NCBI GenBank assembly: GCA_009731375.1
Contig: BJOX01000051.1
Location: 492,634-517,012 of the forward strand
DNA length: 24,379 nucleotides
Direction of reading: 5' to 3'
Origin: Paulinella micropora
Taxonomy: Eukaryota; Cercozoa; Imbricatea; Euglyphida
Under the pieces are notes generated by a model. The model did no database searches. It was given only the letters and a program-made list of their open reading frames with translations, and was not told the origin of the DNA. Of this stretch, positions 1-10,411 are shown one piece after another; the first letter of the stretch is position 1; the number at the start of each line of letters is the position of its first letter. The translations under genes and the position numbers were made by a program.

Positions 1-204
1 TCTGGAAATGCGCCTCCATCGTCTCACCCGTGAGGGGAGTACGAAGAATTGACGATAGGCTCTAATGACACCCACGCAAGTGCAGTTCCAACACTTCCAG
101 ACGGACCGGTATGTTCAATGAAAATACTGGTGGCACCGACGGGAATCGAACTGGCGACAGGGCCCAGATGGTAGAACTTGACCACTGGGCTATCACGGTG
201 TCCA
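1..204 (-). mobile_element. tRNA-derived SINE family A, copy 1 (3' end cut by window)
   Basis: Read on the minus strand, the element starts at 204 with TGGACACCGTGATAGCCCAG. It has a pol III box A (TAGCCCAGTGG, complement of 182-192) and a box B-like AGTTCGATTCCC (complement of 141-152). A tRNA-unrelated body runs toward position 1. The acceptor-stem halves GACACCG and CGGTGCC still pair at 6 of 7 positions, so the head derives from a tRNA. The copy abuts a 10-base gap and then (TAA)n. The sequence at the left edge differs slightly from the other copies. The tRNA origin is read from the boxes; the family name is not known to me. Confidence 0.8.
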
Positions 205-214
205 NNNNNNNNNN
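205..214. other. assembly gap (10 N)
   Basis: A run of N separates the SINE head from the adjacent (TAA)n tract. Ten is a placeholder size, so the true length is unknown. Confidence 0.95.
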
Positions 215-476
<262 letters not shown>

Positions 477-478
<2 letters not shown>

Positions 479-688
479 ACTCACCTTCTTTATCTCACCC
501 GCGAGGGGAGAACGAAGATTTTGACCGATAAGCTCTAGATCTACTCATAATTCCCGCAAGACAGCTTCAACACTTCCCGACAGATCAATACTTTCAAAGA
601 CGTGCTTTGAAACTACTAGCACCGACTGGAATCGAACTGGCGACAGGTCCCAGTTGGTATATATTGGAATTCGCCATCGCGGTCAGGA
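477..688 (-). mobile_element. SINE family A, copy 2 (diverged)
   Basis: An older copy with the same order of blocks: CTCACCCGCGAGGGGAG, then a CCCGCAAG-like block, then ACCGACTGGAATCGAACTGGCGACAGG (box B region). It carries many substitutions, and the 5' head beyond the box B segment (right side) is poorly preserved. It lacks the conserved ATGCGCCTCCATC block at its left end. Confidence 0.65.
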
Positions 689-714
689 TAATGATAATAA
701 TAATAATAATAATA

Positions 715-981
715 GTGCTTCTCTGTCAATGGCTGATGCATTTCTGCACATGCGCCTCCATCGTCTCACCCGTGAGGGGAGTACGAAGAATTGACAATAA
801 GCTCTTATGACACCCCCGCAAGGGCAGTTCCAACATTTCCAGACGGACCGGTATGTTCAATGAAAATGCTGGTCCAGACGGACCGGTATGTTCAATGAAA
901 ATACTGGTGGCACTGACGGGAATCGAACTGGCGACAGGGCCCAGATGGTAGAACTTGACCACTGGGCTATCACGGTGTCCA
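715..981 (-). mobile_element. SINE family A, copy 3 (full length, two internal units)
   Basis: Full-length copy from the 3' end beside (TAA)n (GTGCTTCTCTGTC at 715) to the tRNA-like head ending at 981. The segment CCAGACGGACCGGTATGTTC plus about 15 more bases is present twice in tandem (about 840-905), unlike the copy at 2731-2962, which has it once. Confidence 0.85.
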
Positions 982-1007
982 ATAATCATAATAATAATAA
1001 TAATAAT

Positions 1008-1080
<73 letters not shown>
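982..1080. repeat. (TAA)n microsatellite
   Basis: Pure trinucleotide tract between a family A head (left) and the tail end of a family B copy (right). It best fits the tail of the family B element. Confidence 0.9.
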
Positions 1081-1082
<2 letters not shown>

Positions 1083-1240
1083 ATATCTGAGGCGTACTGA
1101 TGCAGCTAATGGCATATCCTCAACGGACATAAGCCTCCAATACCCTTGTTCGAGGTCCTCCACCCCCCCGTGTCAGTCTCTCGCCTGATGATCGGGGCCA
1201 CCGATGGAGCTCCTGAGGGCAAGACTGCACTAAGCCGAGG
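1081..1240 (-). mobile_element. SINE-like family B, copy 1 (truncated by gap)
   Basis: Matches the left part of the copy at 5271-5672 almost exactly, from the TATCTGAGGCGTACTGATGC end to CACTAAGCCGAGG, where a 10-base gap cuts it. Its left end abuts (TAA)n, as in family A, so the element probably reads on the minus strand with an ATT tail. Confidence 0.7.
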
Positions 1241-1250
1241 NNNNNNNNNN
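1241..1250. other. assembly gap (10 N)
   Basis: A placeholder gap breaks a family B copy. The right-hand part of that copy (about 240 bp in other copies) is missing, so the gap hides sequence or marks a misjoin. Confidence 0.95.
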
Positions 1251-1274
1251 ATAATAATGATAATAATAATAATA

Positions 1275-1543
1275 GTGCTTCTCTGTCAATGGCTGATGCA
1301 TTTCTGCACATGCGCCTCCATCGTCTCACCCGTGAGGGGAGTACGAAGAATTGACGATAAGCTCTAATGACACCCCCGCAAGGGCAGTTCCAACACTTCC
1401 AGACGGGCCGGTATGTTCAATGAAAATACTGGTCCAGAAATAGACCGGTATGTTCAATGAAAATACTGGTGGCACCGACGGGAATCGAACTGGCGACAGG
1501 GCCCAGATGGTAGAACTTGACCACTGGGCTATCACGGTGTCCA
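1275..1543 (-). mobile_element. SINE family A, copy 4 (full length, two internal units)
   Basis: Complete copy with intact box A and box B. The internal CGGTATGTTCAATGAAAATACTGG unit occurs twice. The junction between the two units reads CCAGAAATAGACCGG, a variant also seen in the copy at 7520-7788, so these two belong to the same sub-lineage. Confidence 0.85.
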
Positions 1544-1574
1544 ACTAATAATAATAATAATAATAATAATAATA

Positions 1575-1696
1575 CAGCCCAATGGCCTCAAGGCGTTAAA
1601 CTGTGACGCCAACTCATAACCCTTTGGTGGTAGATGCTGGGGAGGAGGGTAGTTGCGCGCGTAAAAGATCTTAAACTCCGCATATGCTGGTTGATA
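1575..1696 (+). mobile_element. SINE-like family B, copy 2 (opposite orientation, cut by gap)
   Basis: Reverse complement of the right end of the other family B copies (compare 5550-5672), starting at CAGCCCAATGGCCTCAAGG and running into the 999-base gap. It is the only SINE-like copy in the left field that I see on the plus strand. Confidence 0.7.
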
Positions 1697-2695
1697 NNNN
1701 NNNNNNNNNNNNNNNNNNNNNNNNNNNNNNNNNNNNNNNNNNNNNNNNNNNNNNNNNNNNNNNNNNNNNNNNNNNNNNNNNNNNNNNNNNNNNNNNNNNN
1801 NNNNNNNNNNNNNNNNNNNNNNNNNNNNNNNNNNNNNNNNNNNNNNNNNNNNNNNNNNNNNNNNNNNNNNNNNNNNNNNNNNNNNNNNNNNNNNNNNNNN
1901 NNNNNNNNNNNNNNNNNNNNNNNNNNNNNNNNNNNNNNNNNNNNNNNNNNNNNNNNNNNNNNNNNNNNNNNNNNNNNNNNNNNNNNNNNNNNNNNNNNNN
2001 NNNNNNNNNNNNNNNNNNNNNNNNNNNNNNNNNNNNNNNNNNNNNNNNNNNNNNNNNNNNNNNNNNNNNNNNNNNNNNNNNNNNNNNNNNNNNNNNNNNN
2101 NNNNNNNNNNNNNNNNNNNNNNNNNNNNNNNNNNNNNNNNNNNNNNNNNNNNNNNNNNNNNNNNNNNNNNNNNNNNNNNNNNNNNNNNNNNNNNNNNNNN
2201 NNNNNNNNNNNNNNNNNNNNNNNNNNNNNNNNNNNNNNNNNNNNNNNNNNNNNNNNNNNNNNNNNNNNNNNNNNNNNNNNNNNNNNNNNNNNNNNNNNNN
2301 NNNNNNNNNNNNNNNNNNNNNNNNNNNNNNNNNNNNNNNNNNNNNNNNNNNNNNNNNNNNNNNNNNNNNNNNNNNNNNNNNNNNNNNNNNNNNNNNNNNN
2401 NNNNNNNNNNNNNNNNNNNNNNNNNNNNNNNNNNNNNNNNNNNNNNNNNNNNNNNNNNNNNNNNNNNNNNNNNNNNNNNNNNNNNNNNNNNNNNNNNNNN
2501 NNNNNNNNNNNNNNNNNNNNNNNNNNNNNNNNNNNNNNNNNNNNNNNNNNNNNNNNNNNNNNNNNNNNNNNNNNNNNNNNNNNNNNNNNNNNNNNNNNNN
2601 NNNNNNNNNNNNNNNNNNNNNNNNNNNNNNNNNNNNNNNNNNNNNNNNNNNNNNNNNNNNNNNNNNNNNNNNNNNNNNNNNNNNNNNNNNNNNNN
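1697..2695. other. assembly gap (999 N)
   Basis: No readable sequence. It is flanked by a family B fragment and a (TAA)n tract, so it probably holds more of the same repeats. Confidence 0.95.
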
Positions 2696-2696
2696 C

Positions 2697-2730
<34 letters not shown>
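2696..2730. repeat. (TAA)n microsatellite
   Basis: Short trinucleotide tract directly at the 3' end of the next SINE; it is that SINE's ATT tail. Confidence 0.9.
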
Positions 2731-2962
2731 GTGCTTCTCTGTCAATGGCTGATGCATTTCTGCACATGCGCCTCCATCGTCTCACCCGTGAGGGGAGTAC
2801 GAAGAATTGACGATAAGCTCTAATGACACCCCCGCAAGGGCAGTTCCAACACTTCCAGACGGACCGGTATGTTCAATGAAAATACTGGTGGCACCGACGG
2901 GAATCGAACTGGCGACAGGGCCCAGATGATAGAACTTGACCACTGGGCTATCACGGTGTCCA
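2731..2962 (-). mobile_element. SINE family A, copy 5 (full length, single internal unit; reference copy)
   Basis: The cleanest 232-bp copy. On the minus strand: tRNA-like head with box A (TAGCCCAGTGG) and box B (AGTTCGATTCCC), then CCACCAGTATTTTCATTG, a central block with CCCTTGCGGGGGTG, CTCACGGGTGAGACGATGG, and the 3' end CATTGACAGAGAAGCAC followed by (TAT)n. It has one copy of the 35-bp internal unit. Confidence 0.85.
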
Positions 2963-3099
<137 letters not shown>

Positions 3100-3465
3100 A
3101 GTAGTGGCAAGTTTCTATTTGAAAACTGAAAAAAAAAAAAAAAACCTCATATGTCTCCTCCTGCTCTTGGCTTGTTTTGCCTGCGTCTGTTTGTTTTCTT
3201 TGCTATTGCTTTTGTTTTGATTAGCCTATATTTTACCTCTGTTTGCTCTCCTTTCTATTAATACTCTGTCTCATTTTATTATTGAGTTTACTACAAGTTC
3301 AACACACTAATGATTAAAATTCTAAGTGGCAAAAAAAAAAAAGTCGGAAATGGTCCGGTGGGCAAGGACGATCACAACGGTCTGAACTGCGAACTGAATT
3401 AAAATAAGAGTTGATTTTTGTTTGGCCGGATGTCGAAATGACATACAATTACGGTAAACATGCAC
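3100..3465. other. unique-looking spacer
   Basis: About 365 bases without a recognisable gene: an A-run (3129-3144), T-rich sequence, a second A-run near 3331, then mixed sequence. No ORF with protein-like composition and no clear promoter or repeat seen. Confidence 0.5.
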
Positions 3466-3545
3466 TAATAGTAGCAGTAATAATAATAATAACAATAATA
3501 ACAACAACGATAATGATAATAATGATAATAATAATAATAATAATA
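3466..3545. repeat. imperfect (TAA/CAA)n microsatellite
   Basis: Degenerate trinucleotide repeats (TAA with CAA, GAT interruptions) ending at the tail side of a family B copy. Confidence 0.85.
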
Positions 3546-3960
3546 TACTTCCTCTAAGGCATACTGATGCAGCTGATGGCACGATCCGTTTCCGGACATG
3601 AGCCTCCATGCCCCTGTTCGAGGTGCTCCATCCCCACCTAGTCAGTCTCTCGACTGATTATAGGGGCCGCCGATGGAGCTCCTGAGGGCAAGACTAAACT
3701 AAGCCGAGGTTATTCCGCAGTCCCAACAACCTCTTGCAAAACGTTGCCGCATGTGCAAGTGCGTACACCAAGCATGGTTGCTAGAACTACCTCAAAAACC
3801 CACCCACAGCAATTTGGTATCCGCTGGGTCCACGGGCTATCAACTGGCATAGCGGAGTTTAAGATCTTCGACAGGCGCCCAACGACCCTCCTCCCCAGCA
3901 TCATCCACCAAATGGTTTTGAGTTGGCATCACAGTTTAACGCCGTAAGGCCATTGGGCTG
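3546..3960 (-). mobile_element. SINE-like family B, copy 3 (near full length)
   Basis: About 415 bp from ACTTCCTCTAAGGCATACTG (next to the ATT tail) to GGCCATTGGGCT. It aligns block by block with 5271-5672 and 6376-6731. Read on the minus strand it starts with AGCCCAATGGCCTTACGGCG, which weakly resembles a box A. The tRNA origin is not secure. ORFs in either strand are not shared between copies, so it is non-coding. Confidence 0.7.
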
Positions 3961-4001
3961 GAGCTCTGATAAACAAGCGTGACTAAGTTTTTATCATCAG
4001 G

Positions 4002-4013
4002 NNNNNNNNNNNN
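4002..4013. other. assembly gap (12 N)
   Basis: Small gap between family B sequence (plus 40 unexplained bases) and the tail of a family A SINE. Confidence 0.95.
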
Positions 4014-4021
4014 TGATAATA

Positions 4022-4288
4022 GTGCTTCTCTGTCAATGGCTGATGCATTTCTGCACATGCGCCTCCATCGTCTCACCCGTGAGGGGAGTACGATAAGCTC
4101 TAATGACACCCCCGCAAGGGCAGTTCCAACACTTCCAGACGGCTTCCAGACGGGCCGGTATGTTCAATGAAAATACTGGTCCAGACGGATCGGTATGTTC
4201 AATGAAAATACTGGTGGCACCGACGGGAATCGAACTGGCGACAGGGCTCAGATGGTAGAACTTGACCACTGGGCTATCACGGTGTCCA
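4022..4288 (-). mobile_element. SINE family A, copy 6 (two internal units, small deletion)
   Basis: Full-length copy with intact box A and B. The GAAGAATTGAC segment is lost (the sequence reads GTACGATAAGCTC at about 4087-4099). The CTTCCAGACGG stretch is repeated before two CGGTATGTTC units. Confidence 0.85.
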
Positions 4289-4289
4289 T

Positions 4290-4307
4290 AAATAATGATA
4301 ATAATAA

Positions 4308-4338
<31 letters not shown>

Positions 4339-4340
4339 AT
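4290..4340. repeat. (TAA)n microsatellite
   Basis: Short trinucleotide tract between the head of family A copy 6 and the left end of the family C element, where it takes the tail position. Confidence 0.85.
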
Positions 4341-4732
4341 ATTGATCTGTCATGGCTGAGCCGGAGGGCCATGCGCCTCCATCCCTCGACCCAACAGGGA
4401 CTACAGTGAGTATGTTGGGGAGGGAAGAGTGACTTTAACCATCCTGCATAGAAGGCCCCAAAAGGAAGTCCCTACTACCCGCACAGTGTCGGGTACCTTG
4501 CAGGAAATCAACTACAAATGATTGATCTTCCCCGCGTGAGAGCTCCACGAGACTGGGTAGGTCCCGCATGGAGGTACTCACAGGGGTAGCAGACATTTCA
4601 TGCGGTCTGCCAGCGCATGAGGACGTTTTGTGGTAAGTATCTGGGACGCCTCGAAACCCGTCACCACCCCTAGATCGCGGAATGTAAATACCCCTTTGAT
4701 CCCACGTGGTGTATGTCTTATAAAAAACAACA
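4341..4732 (-). mobile_element. family C repeat (SINE-like, tail-side end recognisable)
   Basis: The left end (GATCTGTCATGGCTGAGCCG, then GGCCATGCGCCTCCATCCCT) sits against (TAA)n and resembles the left ends of families A and D, so it is probably the 3' end of a minus-strand retroposon. The remaining 330 bp match no other stretch of the window. I could not identify the 5' head or pol III boxes. Confidence 0.5.
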
Positions 4733-4893
4733 CAACGACATGGCCTCGGAACCAACACAACATATTAGCCTCGGAACCCACATCGACATAGCCTCGGAAC
4801 CCACACAACAACAGAGCCTCGGAACCAACACAACAACATAGCCTCGGAACCAACACAACAACATAGCCTCGGAGTCAACACAACGACATAGCC
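4733..4893. repeat. 25-bp minisatellite, about 6-7 units
   Basis: Tandem units of the type CCTCGGAACCAACACAACAA plus CATAG, with variants (AACCCACATCGACATAG, GAGTCAACACAACGACATAG). Open frames across it on the minus strand are repeat-driven and not genes. Confidence 0.9.
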
Positions 4894-4960
4894 TCGAAAC
4901 CAGTGGGAAGAGGCCCAACCACCTCCTCTTCCCGTGGGGTGCCATACTGTGCACCCCTCC

Positions 4961-5022
<62 letters not shown>

Positions 5023-5028
5023 TTTATT

Positions 5029-5084
<56 letters not shown>

Positions 5085-5103
5085 TAATAATAATAATAAT
5101 AAC

Positions 5104-5147
<44 letters not shown>

Positions 5148-5179
5148 TAATAATAATAACAATAATAATAATAATAATA

Positions 5180-5268
<89 letters not shown>

Positions 5269-5270
5269 TA
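4961..5270. repeat. (TAA)n microsatellite with strand switches
   Basis: About 310 bases of AAT repeats, with short ATT stretches at about 5014-5030 and 5070-5085 that invert the repeat and could fold into hairpins. CAA interruptions occur from 5101 on. It ends at the tail side of a family B copy. Confidence 0.9.
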
Positions 5271-5672
5271 TCTGAGGCGTACTGATGCAGCTAATGGCAT
5301 ATCCTCAACGGACATAAGCCTCCAATACCCTTGTTCGAGGTCCTCCACCCCCCCGTGTCAGTCTCTCGCCTGATGATCGGGGCCACCGATGGAGCTCCTG
5401 AGGGCAAGACTGCACTAAGCCGAGGTTATTCCGCAGTCCCAGCAACCTCTTGCAAGACGTCACCGAATGTGCAAGTGCATACACCAAGCGCGGTTGCTAG
5501 AGCTGCCTCGAAACCCCACCCATAACAATCTGGTGTCTGCTGGGTCCTGGGCTATCAACCAGCATATGCGGAGTTTAAGATCTTTTACGCGCGCAACGAC
5601 CCTCCTCCCCAGCATCTACCACCAAAGGGTTATGAGTTGGCGTCACAGTTTAACGCCTTGGGGCCATTGGGC
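5271..5672 (-). mobile_element. SINE-like family B, copy 4 (full length reference)
   Basis: About 400-bp uninterrupted copy between two (TAA)n tracts, from TATCTGAGGCGTACTGATGC to GGGGCCATTGGGC. It contains GACATAAGCCTCCAATACCC near the tail, the counterpart of the family A ATGCGCCTCCATC block. It is closest to copy 1 (1081-1240) and to the plus-strand fragment at 1575-1696. Confidence 0.75.
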
Positions 5673-5694
5673 AATAATAATAATAATAATAATG

Positions 5695-5776
<82 letters not shown>

Positions 5777-5793
5777 CAATGATAACAATTACA
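5673..5793. repeat. (TAA)n microsatellite
   Basis: Trinucleotide tract, pure in the middle, ending in GACAATGATAACAATTACA before the next SINE 3' end. Confidence 0.9.
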
Positions 5794-5921
5794 GTGCTTC
5801 TCAATGGCTGATGCAAATCTGCACATGCGCCTCCATCGTCTCACCCGTGAGGGGAGTACGAAGAATTGACGATAGGCTCTAATGACACCCCCGCAAGGGC
5901 AGTTCCAACACTTCCAGACGG
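5794..5921 (-). mobile_element. SINE family A, copy 7 (head lost in gap)
   Basis: 3' half of family A only, from GTGCTTCTCAATGGCTGATG (a 5-base deletion compared with other copies) to CTTCCAGACGG, where the 414-base gap begins. The tRNA-like head is not visible. Confidence 0.8.
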
Positions 5922-6335
5922 NNNNNNNNNNNNNNNNNNNNNNNNNNNNNNNNNNNNNNNNNNNNNNNNNNNNNNNNNNNNNNNNNNNNNNNNNNNNNNN
6001 NNNNNNNNNNNNNNNNNNNNNNNNNNNNNNNNNNNNNNNNNNNNNNNNNNNNNNNNNNNNNNNNNNNNNNNNNNNNNNNNNNNNNNNNNNNNNNNNNNNN
6101 NNNNNNNNNNNNNNNNNNNNNNNNNNNNNNNNNNNNNNNNNNNNNNNNNNNNNNNNNNNNNNNNNNNNNNNNNNNNNNNNNNNNNNNNNNNNNNNNNNNN
6201 NNNNNNNNNNNNNNNNNNNNNNNNNNNNNNNNNNNNNNNNNNNNNNNNNNNNNNNNNNNNNNNNNNNNNNNNNNNNNNNNNNNNNNNNNNNNNNNNNNNN
6301 NNNNNNNNNNNNNNNNNNNNNNNNNNNNNNNNNNN
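5922..6335. other. assembly gap (414 N)
   Basis: No readable sequence. It is entered within a family A SINE and left within (TAA)n. Confidence 0.95.

Positions 6336-6375
<40 letters not shown>
6336..6375. repeat. (TAA)n microsatellite
   Basis: Short trinucleotide tract between the gap and the tail side of a family B copy. Confidence 0.85.
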
Positions 6376-6381
<6 letters not shown>

Positions 6382-6731
6382 CTTACTTCCTCTAAGGCAT
6401 ACTGATGCAGCTGATGGCACGATCCGTTTCCGGACATGAGCCTCCATGCCCCTGTTCGAGGTGCTCCATCCCCACCTAGTCAGTCTCTCGACTGATTATA
6501 GGGGCCACCGATGGAGCTCCTGAGGGCAAGACTACACTAAGCCGAGGTTATTCCGCAGTCCCAACAACCTCTTGCAAAACGTTGCCGTATGTGCAAGTGC
6601 GTACACCAAGCATGGTTGCTAGAACTACCTCAAAACCCCACCCATAACAATTTGGTATCCGCTGGGTCCACGGGCTATCAACCGGCATAGCGGAGTTTAA
6701 GATCTTCGACAGGCGCCCAACGACCCTCCTC
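6376..6731 (-). mobile_element. SINE-like family B, copy 5 (cut by gap)
   Basis: Very close to copy 3 (3546-3960) over its whole visible length, ending at CGACCCTCCTC, where a 52-base gap starts. Copies 3 and 5 share variants against copies 1 and 4 (CTCTAAGGCATACTG against CTGAGGCGTACTG), so at least two subfamilies exist. Confidence 0.75.
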
Positions 6732-6783
6732 NNNNNNNNNNNNNNNNNNNNNNNNNNNNNNNNNNNNNNNNNNNNNNNNNNNN
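6732..6783. other. assembly gap (52 N)
   Basis: Gap inside the right end of family B copy 5. Confidence 0.95.
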
Positions 6784-6805
6784 AATAATAATAATAATCA
6801 TAATC

Positions 6806-6862
<57 letters not shown>

Positions 6863-6894
6863 GTAATAATAATAGTAATAATAATAATAATAGT
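6784..6894. repeat. (TAA)n microsatellite
   Basis: Trinucleotide tract with rare CAT and TAG interruptions, at the tail side of the family C/D fragment. Confidence 0.9.
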
Positions 6895-6986
6895 GTATCT
6901 CCTGCCAATTGCTGAGCCAAAAGGCCATGTGCATCCAGTCCTCCATTCCATAAGGAAAGTCTCCACACCAATCGGTGGAATAAAGG
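6895..6986 (-). mobile_element. family D fragment (related to family C end)
   Basis: GTGTATCTCCTGCCAATTGC, then GAGCCAAAAGGCCATG and GCATCCAGTCCTCC, resembles the left end of the family C element (CTGAGCCGGAGGGCCATGCG, then CCTCCATCCCTC). It is cut by the 129-base gap. It is probably the 3' end of another minus-strand retroposon. Confidence 0.45.
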
Positions 6987-7115
6987 NNNNNNNNNNNNNN
7001 NNNNNNNNNNNNNNNNNNNNNNNNNNNNNNNNNNNNNNNNNNNNNNNNNNNNNNNNNNNNNNNNNNNNNNNNNNNNNNNNNNNNNNNNNNNNNNNNNNNN
7101 NNNNNNNNNNNNNNN
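6987..7115. other. assembly gap (129 N)
   Basis: No readable sequence between the family D fragment and SINE A copy 8. Confidence 0.95.
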
Positions 7116-7118
7116 ATA

Positions 7119-7356
7119 GTGCTTCTCTGTCAATGGCTGACGCATTTCTGCACATGCGCCTCCATCGTCTCACCCGTGAGGGGAGTACGAAGAATTGACG
7201 ATAAGCTCTAATGACACCCCCGCAAGGGCAGTTCCAACACTTCCACAGACGGATCGGTATGTTCAATGAAAATACTGGTCCAGACGGATCGGTATGTTCA
7301 ATGAAAATACTGGTGGCACCGACGGGAATCGAACTGGCGACAGGGACCAGATGGTA
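7119..7356 (-). mobile_element. SINE family A, copy 8 (5' truncated, two internal units)
   Basis: Matches other copies from the tail side to GGGACCAGATGGTA. It then passes straight into (TAA)n, so the box A portion of the head is missing while box B (ATCGAACT on plus) remains. The break at ATGGTA|AATAATA is either a 5' truncation on insertion or a microsatellite-mediated deletion. Confidence 0.8.
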
Positions 7357-7402
<46 letters not shown>

Positions 7403-7420
7403 GCAACAATAACAATAATG

Positions 7421-7505
<85 letters not shown>

Positions 7506-7519
7506 TGATGATAATGATA
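7357..7519. repeat. (TAA)n microsatellite with CAA/GAT interruptions
   Basis: Tract joining two family A SINEs in the same orientation. Its right part is the tail of copy 9. Confidence 0.9.
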
Positions 7520-7788
7520 GTGCTTCTCTGTCAATGGCTGATGCATTTCTGCACATGCGCCTCCATCGTCTCACCCGTGAGGGGAGTACGAAGAATTGAC
7601 GATAAGCTCTTATGACACCCCCGCAAGGGCAGTTCCAACACTTCCAGACGGGCCGGTATGTTCAATGAAAATACTGGTCCAGAAATAGACCGGTATGTTC
7701 AATGAAAATACTGGTGGCACCGACGGGAATCGAACTGGCGACAGGGCCCAGATGGTAGAACTTGACCACTGGGCTATCACGGTGTCCA
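7520..7788 (-). mobile_element. SINE family A, copy 9 (full length, two internal units)
   Basis: Complete copy with intact box A and box B and the same AAATAGACCGG internal junction as copy 4. The head ends at GTGTCCA and abuts a long compound microsatellite. Confidence 0.85.
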
Positions 7789-8730
<942 letters not shown>

Positions 8731-9039
8731 ACTGTATTTTTGTGTGTACATGTATTTAAGTATGTGTTTAATCACATGTTTTTGTGTGCAACGTGTGTGT
8801 CTTAGTGTGTATGTGTTTGTGTGTATATGTTTGTGTGTATATGTTTTTTTAATTTGTGAGAAAAGGGTACAAAAGAAAAGTGAAGAGAAAGCAAATTAGC
8901 ACAAAGTGTAGAGTGCAAATATTTCAATTAAAAGCGAAGTTTGGTTGAACAGACACACTATGCCTAACCAATTTATTACTTACTTGATGTCATGATGTGT
9001 CCAGCAGATGATTGAAGCGATGTCTGTGACGAATGGTGT
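8731..9039. other. TG-rich spacer, no gene seen
   Basis: TGTGTG-rich sequence to about 8845, then ordinary sequence. The frames here are short and low in complexity. No promoter or RNA gene could be recognised. Confidence 0.5.
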
Positions 9040-9450
9040 ATGGTGGAAAATTTTGTTGGTTCAGTTGAAGTTCAAGAAAGGGGAAATATTTCTGCATCCG
9101 TTGCGGAAAATAGGAATTCCTTTGGGAAATTGGCCCAAAAAGGTGGGAAATTGAGCTGGTCTTGTGACCAACCCAAATTCTGGTACTCGAGAGTCAAGAC
9201 ATCATCATGCCCAAAAGTGATCGTGGAGATAAACCGCGCCCAAGAAAACATGCTTCCACCAACAACAACCAACAACAACCGGTACCAGCAACCAACAACA
9301 ACCAACGTTAATTATAACATGTACAGCAGGTACCGGTACCAACAACAACCAACAACAACCAACAACAGCCGCAACAGATATCACAACAACAACAGCAACA
9401 ACAGCAACAGCAGCAACAACAGCAGTACTAACAGCAACAACAACATGTAA
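9040..9450 (+). CDS. hypothetical Asn/Thr-rich ORF or first coding exon
   Basis: The 136-codon frame starts at an ATG. About 70 ordinary residues (starting MVENFVGSVEVQERGN) precede an N/T/Q/S-rich tail from CAA/AAC repeats. A perfect splice donor GTAAGT begins at 9447, so the coding part could end at 9446 and splice onward. In the alternative frame the same DNA reads as poly-Gln until a TAA at 9429. No domain is recognised. It may be a real exon of a low-complexity protein or a chance frame in CAA-rich DNA; I lean slightly to the latter. Confidence 0.3.
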   Translation: MVENFVGSVEVQERGNISASVAENRNSFGKLAQKGGKLSWSCDQPKFWYSRVKTSSCPKVIVEINRAQENMLPPTTTNNNRYQQPTTTNVNYNMYSRYRYQQQPTTTNNSRNRYHNNNSNNSNSSNNSSTNSNNNM

Positions 9451-9800
9451 GTTTCATGTACAGCAACGGAAACAACAACAACAACAGCAACAACAACGTA
9501 TTAACAGCAACAGCAGCAACATCAGCATCAGAATTCGAAGCAGCAGCATCTGCTCCTAGCAATAACAACAACAAAGCACAACAACAACAACAACAACAGC
9601 TGCAGCAGCAGCAGCAACAACAACAACAACAACAACAACTAGAACAACAACAAACAACAAGAGCAGCAGTAGCCACAATATCATCAACACCTGATTTGTC
9701 AACGACACCAATCATCATCAACAACAACAATAACAACAACAGTAACAACATCGTTAATAACAATAATAAGATTAACAATAACAATAACAACAACAACAAT
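9247..9800. repeat. (CAA/CAG)n-rich low-complexity tract
   Basis: Roughly 550 bases of CAA, CAG and AAC triplets, impure and with embedded non-repetitive words. The plus strand can encode Asn- or Gln-rich peptides depending on frame, a typical composition of disordered regions in invertebrate regulators, but also of plain microsatellites. Confidence 0.8.
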
Positions 9801-10007
9801 GACGCTCTTCATCACACACCTCCACTAGAACTGCCTTTGCAAATATCTTTTGGGGAAAAAATAAAAAGCAGAGTACACATGGCTTCAAGAGCACACCAGG
9901 ACCCGCAAAAGGGGCAGGGTCCAGCGATACAAGTTCAATGCGAAACAAGGTCGTCAAGTGCGACCAAGACTGCTTCTTTTCTCAGCGGCACAATCAACCG
10001 ATTGTAA
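9456..10007 (+). CDS. hypothetical Gln/Asn-rich ORF
   Basis: 183 codons from ATG to TAA. It has Asn-rich start, Ala-rich segment, a poly-Gln run interrupted by single Leu/Glu (about residues 43-67), a Ser/Thr/Pro segment, poly-Asn, and then about 60 ordinary residues (starting ALHHTPPLELPLQISFGEKI, basic near the end). The non-repetitive tail after 9800 and the impurity of the Gln tract are mildly in favour of coding. It lies in a different frame from the upstream ORF and has a stop 27 bases before its ATG. No domain recognised. Confidence 0.35.
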   Translation: MYSNGNNNNNSNNNVLTATAATSASEFEAAASAPSNNNNKAQQQQQQQLQQQQQQQQQQQQLEQQQTTRAAVATISSTPDLSTTPIIINNNNNNNSNNIVNNNNKINNNNNNNNNDALHHTPPLELPLQISFGEKIKSRVHMASRAHQDPQKGQGPAIQVQCETRSSSATKTASFLSGTINRL

Positions 10008-10190
10008 AACATTTCACTACGTTTCATGCAAATGACAAGTGTTTTTCTTCTATTCTTGGTTAATAGGAGATAATGAAATGGGGACACATTGCTCTTTCGC
10101 GAACGGCTCTGCTAAGGTTGCCACCCCCCTCCCCACACACACAAATCCATAATTACGCTTGATAATATGTTTTAAATGATTTTGTGTTAG

Positions 10191-10411
10191 GCTTTTGGAG
10201 CATTTGCAGTCAAGCTGCGAGACAACGGCGATATCCATCACGTGCAAGCTTTGTTTGTGGACAAGGATGATCAAGTTGTACCAGCAAACTATCCTGCTGT
10301 CGCAAGAACCATCACTGAAAAATTTTTTCCTTCGAAGTTCAAACCTGAGGAACTATCAAATTTGAGCAGCGACATCAACCGTTCCTTATCTGCATGGGTG
10401 CAAGATTTATG
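10191..10411 (+). CDS. hypothetical gene, internal exon 1 of visible model
   Basis: This exon is not visible as an ATG ORF. An acceptor (TTTTGTGTTAG) ends at 10190, and 221 open bases in phase 0 translate to a balanced sequence beginning AFGAFAVKLRDNGDIHHVQA. A donor (TG|GTAATC) follows at 10412. The 78-bp intron 10412-10489 ends in TTTTTAATAG, and removing it keeps the frame (split Cys codon TG|T). The frame would otherwise stop at GG|TAA, which supports the splice. The start exon upstream was not found. Domain unknown. Confidence 0.55.

Noticed and set aside
141-204. tRNA gene at the SINE heads
   Set aside because: Box A and B are present, but the cloverleaf is degenerate (poor T stem) and the same head recurs at the end of dispersed repeats; these are SINE promoters, not tRNA genes.
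1532-2823. Long frames across runs of N
   Set aside because: The translation is unknown residues from an assembly gap; no coding evidence.
9428-9799. Minus-strand Leu/Cys-rich frame
   Set aside because: Antisense of a CAA/CAG-rich tract; composition follows the repeat.
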